The notes beneath the pieces were generated by a model. The model worked only from the letters and a program-made list of their open reading frames with translations. It was not told where the DNA came from and made no database searches. Positions 61,812-64,000 of a stretch of DNA of 64,000 nt are shown one piece after another (positions within the stretch are counted from its first letter, which is position 1; each line of letters starts with the position of its first letter). Source of the stretch: DATJGS01 sp035494735 (GTDB taxonomy: Bacteria > Eisenbacteria > RBG-16-71-46); NCBI GenBank assembly GCA_035494735.1, contig DATJGS010000045.1, forward strand, positions 62,001 through 126,000. The letters are read 5' to 3'. Both the position numbers and the translations under genes were made by a program.

Positions 61812-63008
61812 TCAACGCCCCAGGAACTTGCGCGTGGTGCGGAGCAGCACTTCGGCGCCGATCGCCAGACACGCCTCGTCGACATCGAAGCGCGGATGGT
61901 GATGGCCGTACGTCAGCCCGCGCGATTCGTTGCGCGAGCCGATCGCGATGAAGCAGCCCGGCACCTCCGCGAGGAATGCCGAGAAGTCCTCGCCGCCCAT
62001 CGTGCGGATGTCGTCGAGCACGTTCTTCTCGCCGACCACCTCGACCGCCGCCTCGCGCGCGATCGCGCACATCGCCGCGTCGTTCACCGTCGGACGGTTG
62101 TGGCGCGTGTACTCGATATCGACGCGGCACCCGAACGCCTGCGCGACCCCGCGCACGATGCGTTCGAAGCGCGCCGGCAGGTCGCGCCACACGCCGTCGT
62201 CGAAGATGCGGCACGTGCCGTTCATCCACGCCGTCTCGGGGATGATGTTGAACGCGCTACCGGTCTGGATCTGGGTGACGCTGACCACGATTTCCTTGAG
62301 CGGGCTGGTCTCACGGCTGGCGATGGCCTGCAGCGCCGTGACCATGTGCGACAGGCACAGCACCGGATCGACGCCGAAGTGCGGCATGGCCGCGTGCGCG
62401 CCGGTGCCGTGCACCGTGACCTTGAACTCGTCGACCGCCGCCATCCACGGCCCCGGCGTCACGCCGACCTTGCCGAGGTCCAGGTCCTGCCACACGTGGA
62501 GGCCGAACGCGGCGTCCGGCTTCGTCGCGAGCGCGCCGTCCGCGATCATGGCGAGCGCGCCGCCGCCTTCTTCCTCGGCCGGCTGGAAGCACAGCTCGAT
62601 CGTTCCCGGGATCTCGGGCGCGAGCGACACCAGCTGCTTCGAGATGCCGAGCAGGATCGAGGTGTGGCAGTCGTGGCCGCACGCGTGCATCTTGCCCGCG
62701 GTCTGCGAGCGGTACGGCGTGTCGTTCTCTTCGTGGATCGGCAGCGCGTCCATGTCGGCGCGCAGCAGCACGCGCTTTCCCGAGCGTCCGCCGCGCACGG
62801 TCGCCATCACGCCGGTCTTGCCGATGCCGGTGCGCGCCTCGAGCCCCAGCTTACGCAGGCGATCGGCGACGATGCCCGACGTGCGCACTTCCTGGAACGC
62901 GGTCTCGGGGTGCTGGTGCAGATCCCGGCGCACGGCGATCAGCTCGTCCACGTCGGCGCTGGAGAAGTGAGTCTCGGAAGTCATGCGGGACGCGGTCTCG
63001 GTGGTCAT
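61812..63008 (-). CDS. M20D-family amidohydrolase (peptidase)
   Basis: The protein has 398 residues with RRDLHQHPETAFQE, metal-binding MHACGHDCHTS, AEEEGGGA and HHHPRFDVDE, matching the IAA-amino acid hydrolase/N-acyl-aminoacylase family that cleaves N-acyl amino acids. The start is set at the first ATG. A later Met (residue 9) is possible, because neither has a strong ribosome binding site. Confidence 0.9.
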   Translation of the reverse strand: MTTETASRMTSETHFSSADVDELIAVRRDLHQHPETAFQEVRTSGIVADRLRKLGLEARTGIGKTGVMATVRGGRSGKRVLLRADMDALPIHEENDTPYRSQTAGKMHACGHDCHTSILLGISKQLVSLAPEIPGTIELCFQPAEEEGGGALAMIADGALATKPDAAFGLHVWQDLDLGKVGVTPGPWMAAVDEFKVTVHGTGAHAAMPHFGVDPVLCLSHMVTALQAIASRETSPLKEIVVSVTQIQTGSAFNIIPETAWMNGTCRIFDDGVWRDLPARFERIVRGVAQAFGCRVDIEYTRHNRPTVNDAAMCAIAREAAVEVVGEKNVLDDIRTMGGEDFSAFLAEVPGCFIAIGSRNESRGLTYGHHHPRFDVDEACLAIGAEVLLRTTRKFLGR

Positions 63009-63141
63009 GACGGTACCCGTGGGTCGAGGGTCGGGGTGCGAGCGTGAGCCAACAGCGCAGGCATTCTACGCTCTCCCGGCCCCGTCCGAGAAGCCTCGCC
63101 CGGCCGGCCCGTGCTGCGCGCCCGTCGCCCTCGGGCCTTCG

Positions 63142-63181
63142 AAAAACCGAGACGGGCCGGAGCGTGGAGCCCCGGCCCGTC
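63142..63181 (-). terminator. Terminator of the OmpA-like gene
   Basis: A stem of about 10 bp (GACGGGCCGG with CCGGCCCGTC) is followed on the minus strand by TCGGTTTTTCG. It lies 41 bases after the stop at 63222. Confidence 0.8.
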
Positions 63182-63221
63182 ACGGTCGGACGGCGGGAAC
63201 GCCCCGCCGCCTTGGGTGGAA

Positions 63222-64000
63222 CTACTTCTGCAGCAGCTTGCGCTTCTCGACTTCCTTCTTCAGCACGTCCTTGTTCATCACGACGAACTCGACGCGGCGG
63301 TTCTTCGCCATGTTGAGCGCGTTCGTGTTGGGGACGAGCGGCTTGCTCTTGCCGTAGCCCTTGACCGTGAACTGGTCGGCCTTGAGGCTCGGGAACTTCT
63401 GCATCACGTAGTTGAGCACGGACTGGGCGCGCGCCTCGCTCAGCTTCTGGTTATAGGCCACGCCGCCGCGCGAGTCCGTGTGCCCGCCGATCTCGATCTT
63501 GAGCTCGGGCCACTTCGCGAGCACCGTTCCCACGACGTCGAGCGTCGGGTACGACTCGGGCAACAGGTCGGCCTTGGCGGTCTCGAAGTTGATGTTCTGG
63601 AGCCGGATCATGCCGGTGTCGAGCAGCTCCGTCTCCCGCTCCGTCACTTCGATCGGGCAGCCGTCCTTGTCGACCTTGAGTCCGGTCGCGGTGCCCGGGC
63701 ACTTGTCGAGTCCGTCCGGCACGCCGTCGCCGTCCGAGTCCATCGGGCAGCCCTTCGCGTCCACCGTGGCGCCCTTCGGCGTGTCGGGGCACTGGTCGAG
63801 GCCGTCGAGCACGCCGTCGCCGTCCGCATCGGCCGGGCAGCCGCTGGCGTCCACGGTCGCGCCCTTCGGCGTATCCGCGCACTTGTCCAGGCCGTCCCAC
63901 ACGCCGTCGCCGTCCGAGTCCTTCGGGCAGCCGTTCGCATCGACGGTCGCGCCCTTCGGCGTTCCGGCGCACTTGTCGAGGCCGTCCCACACGCCGTCGC
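63222..64000 (-). CDS. OmpA-family protein with thrombospondin type 3 repeats (5' end outside window)
   Basis: The last 259 or so codons are visible. At least four calcium-binding-type repeats of the form DSDGDGVxDGLDxC(x)DTPKGATVDxxGCP precede an OmpA peptidoglycan-binding domain (INFETAKADLLPES, GGHTDSRGG, LSEARAQSV, NRRVEFVV). The domain anchors the outer membrane to peptidoglycan. An N-terminal barrel is expected beyond the right edge. It ends in KRKLLQK. Confidence 0.92.
   Translation of the reverse strand, partial: DGVWDGLDKCAGTPKGATVDANGCPKDSDGDGVWDGLDKCADTPKGATVDASGCPADADGDGVLDGLDQCPDTPKGATVDAKGCPMDSDGDGVPDGLDKCPGTATGLKVDKDGCPIEVTERETELLDTGMIRLQNINFETAKADLLPESYPTLDVVGTVLAKWPELKIEIGGHTDSRGGVAYNQKLSEARAQSVLNYVMQKFPSLKADQFTVKGYGKSKPLVPNTNALNMAKNRRVEFVVMNKDVLKKEVEKRKLLQK

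Overview
The window is GC-rich (about 70% by eye) bacterial chromosome from a diderm. Several outer-membrane beta-barrels, a phosphate-selective porin and an OmpA-type protein support an outer membrane. No rRNA, tRNA, insertion sequence, prophage or CRISPR array was recognised. The high GC, secreted proteins with a C-terminal TWG-K-Y motif, an M10-like DUF5117/DUF4953-type metalloprotease, and the dnaA-dnaN-dciA-gyrB-gyrA core suggest a poorly cultured FCB-group-like lineage such as Candidatus Eisenbacteria. That placement is inference; no marker here fixes it.

Layout. 0-14.6 kb: the start of efp, two tandem OmpW-like barrels, a large secreted metalloprotease, a heptad-repeat secreted protein, groES-groEL, an sigma-54-type ATPase lacking its GAFTGA loop paired with a peroxiredoxin, an exonuclease and thioredoxin pair, a phosphoesterase and a secreted CBM-like protein. 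14.9-21.8 kb: corA with a histone-deacetylase-family hydrolase, an ABC exporter with a TPR/hydrolase lipoprotein-like partner, and a Rex-DMT transporter operon with a clear Rex operator. 21.9-30.6 kb: the replication-initiation region, read leftward as dnaA, dnaN, dciA, gyrB, an OM protein and gyrA, with DnaA boxes on both sides of dnaA, so oriC is most likely here. 30.6-35.7 kb: an OM barrel, a HAD hydrolase, a GNAT protein and a NitT/TauT-type ABC importer without a binding protein.

35.9-50.7 kb is a phosphate/polyphosphate island. It holds phoB-phoR; a small AT-hook protein behind its own promoter and palindrome; an operon of SixA-type phosphatase, two thymidylate-kinase-like P-loop proteins (the second with Lys-to-Arg in Walker A) and a CHAD protein; a convergent ppx/gppA whose 3' end overlaps CHAD by 434 bp; a second AT-hook paralogue; and an OprP-like porin followed by pstSCAB-phoU behind a Pho-box-like direct repeat. 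Porin, PstS and PstCAB would carry phosphate from outside to cytoplasm, PhoU and PhoBR would sense it, and the kinase/CHAD/Ppx group would plausibly link it to polyphosphate. This island is the best candidate for an undescribed system.

50.8-64 kb: an ArfB-like ribosome-rescue factor, two secreted proteins sharing the C-terminal TWG motif, an M16 peptidase pair with MFS transporter and thiL, a DNA alkyltransferase with a long basic tail, membrane proteins, a TPR/retropepsin-like protein, an M20 amidohydrolase, and the 3' part of an OmpA protein with calcium-type repeats.

Many neighbours overlap by 1-4 bases (GTGA, ATGA, TGATG, TAGTG), so translational coupling is widespread.
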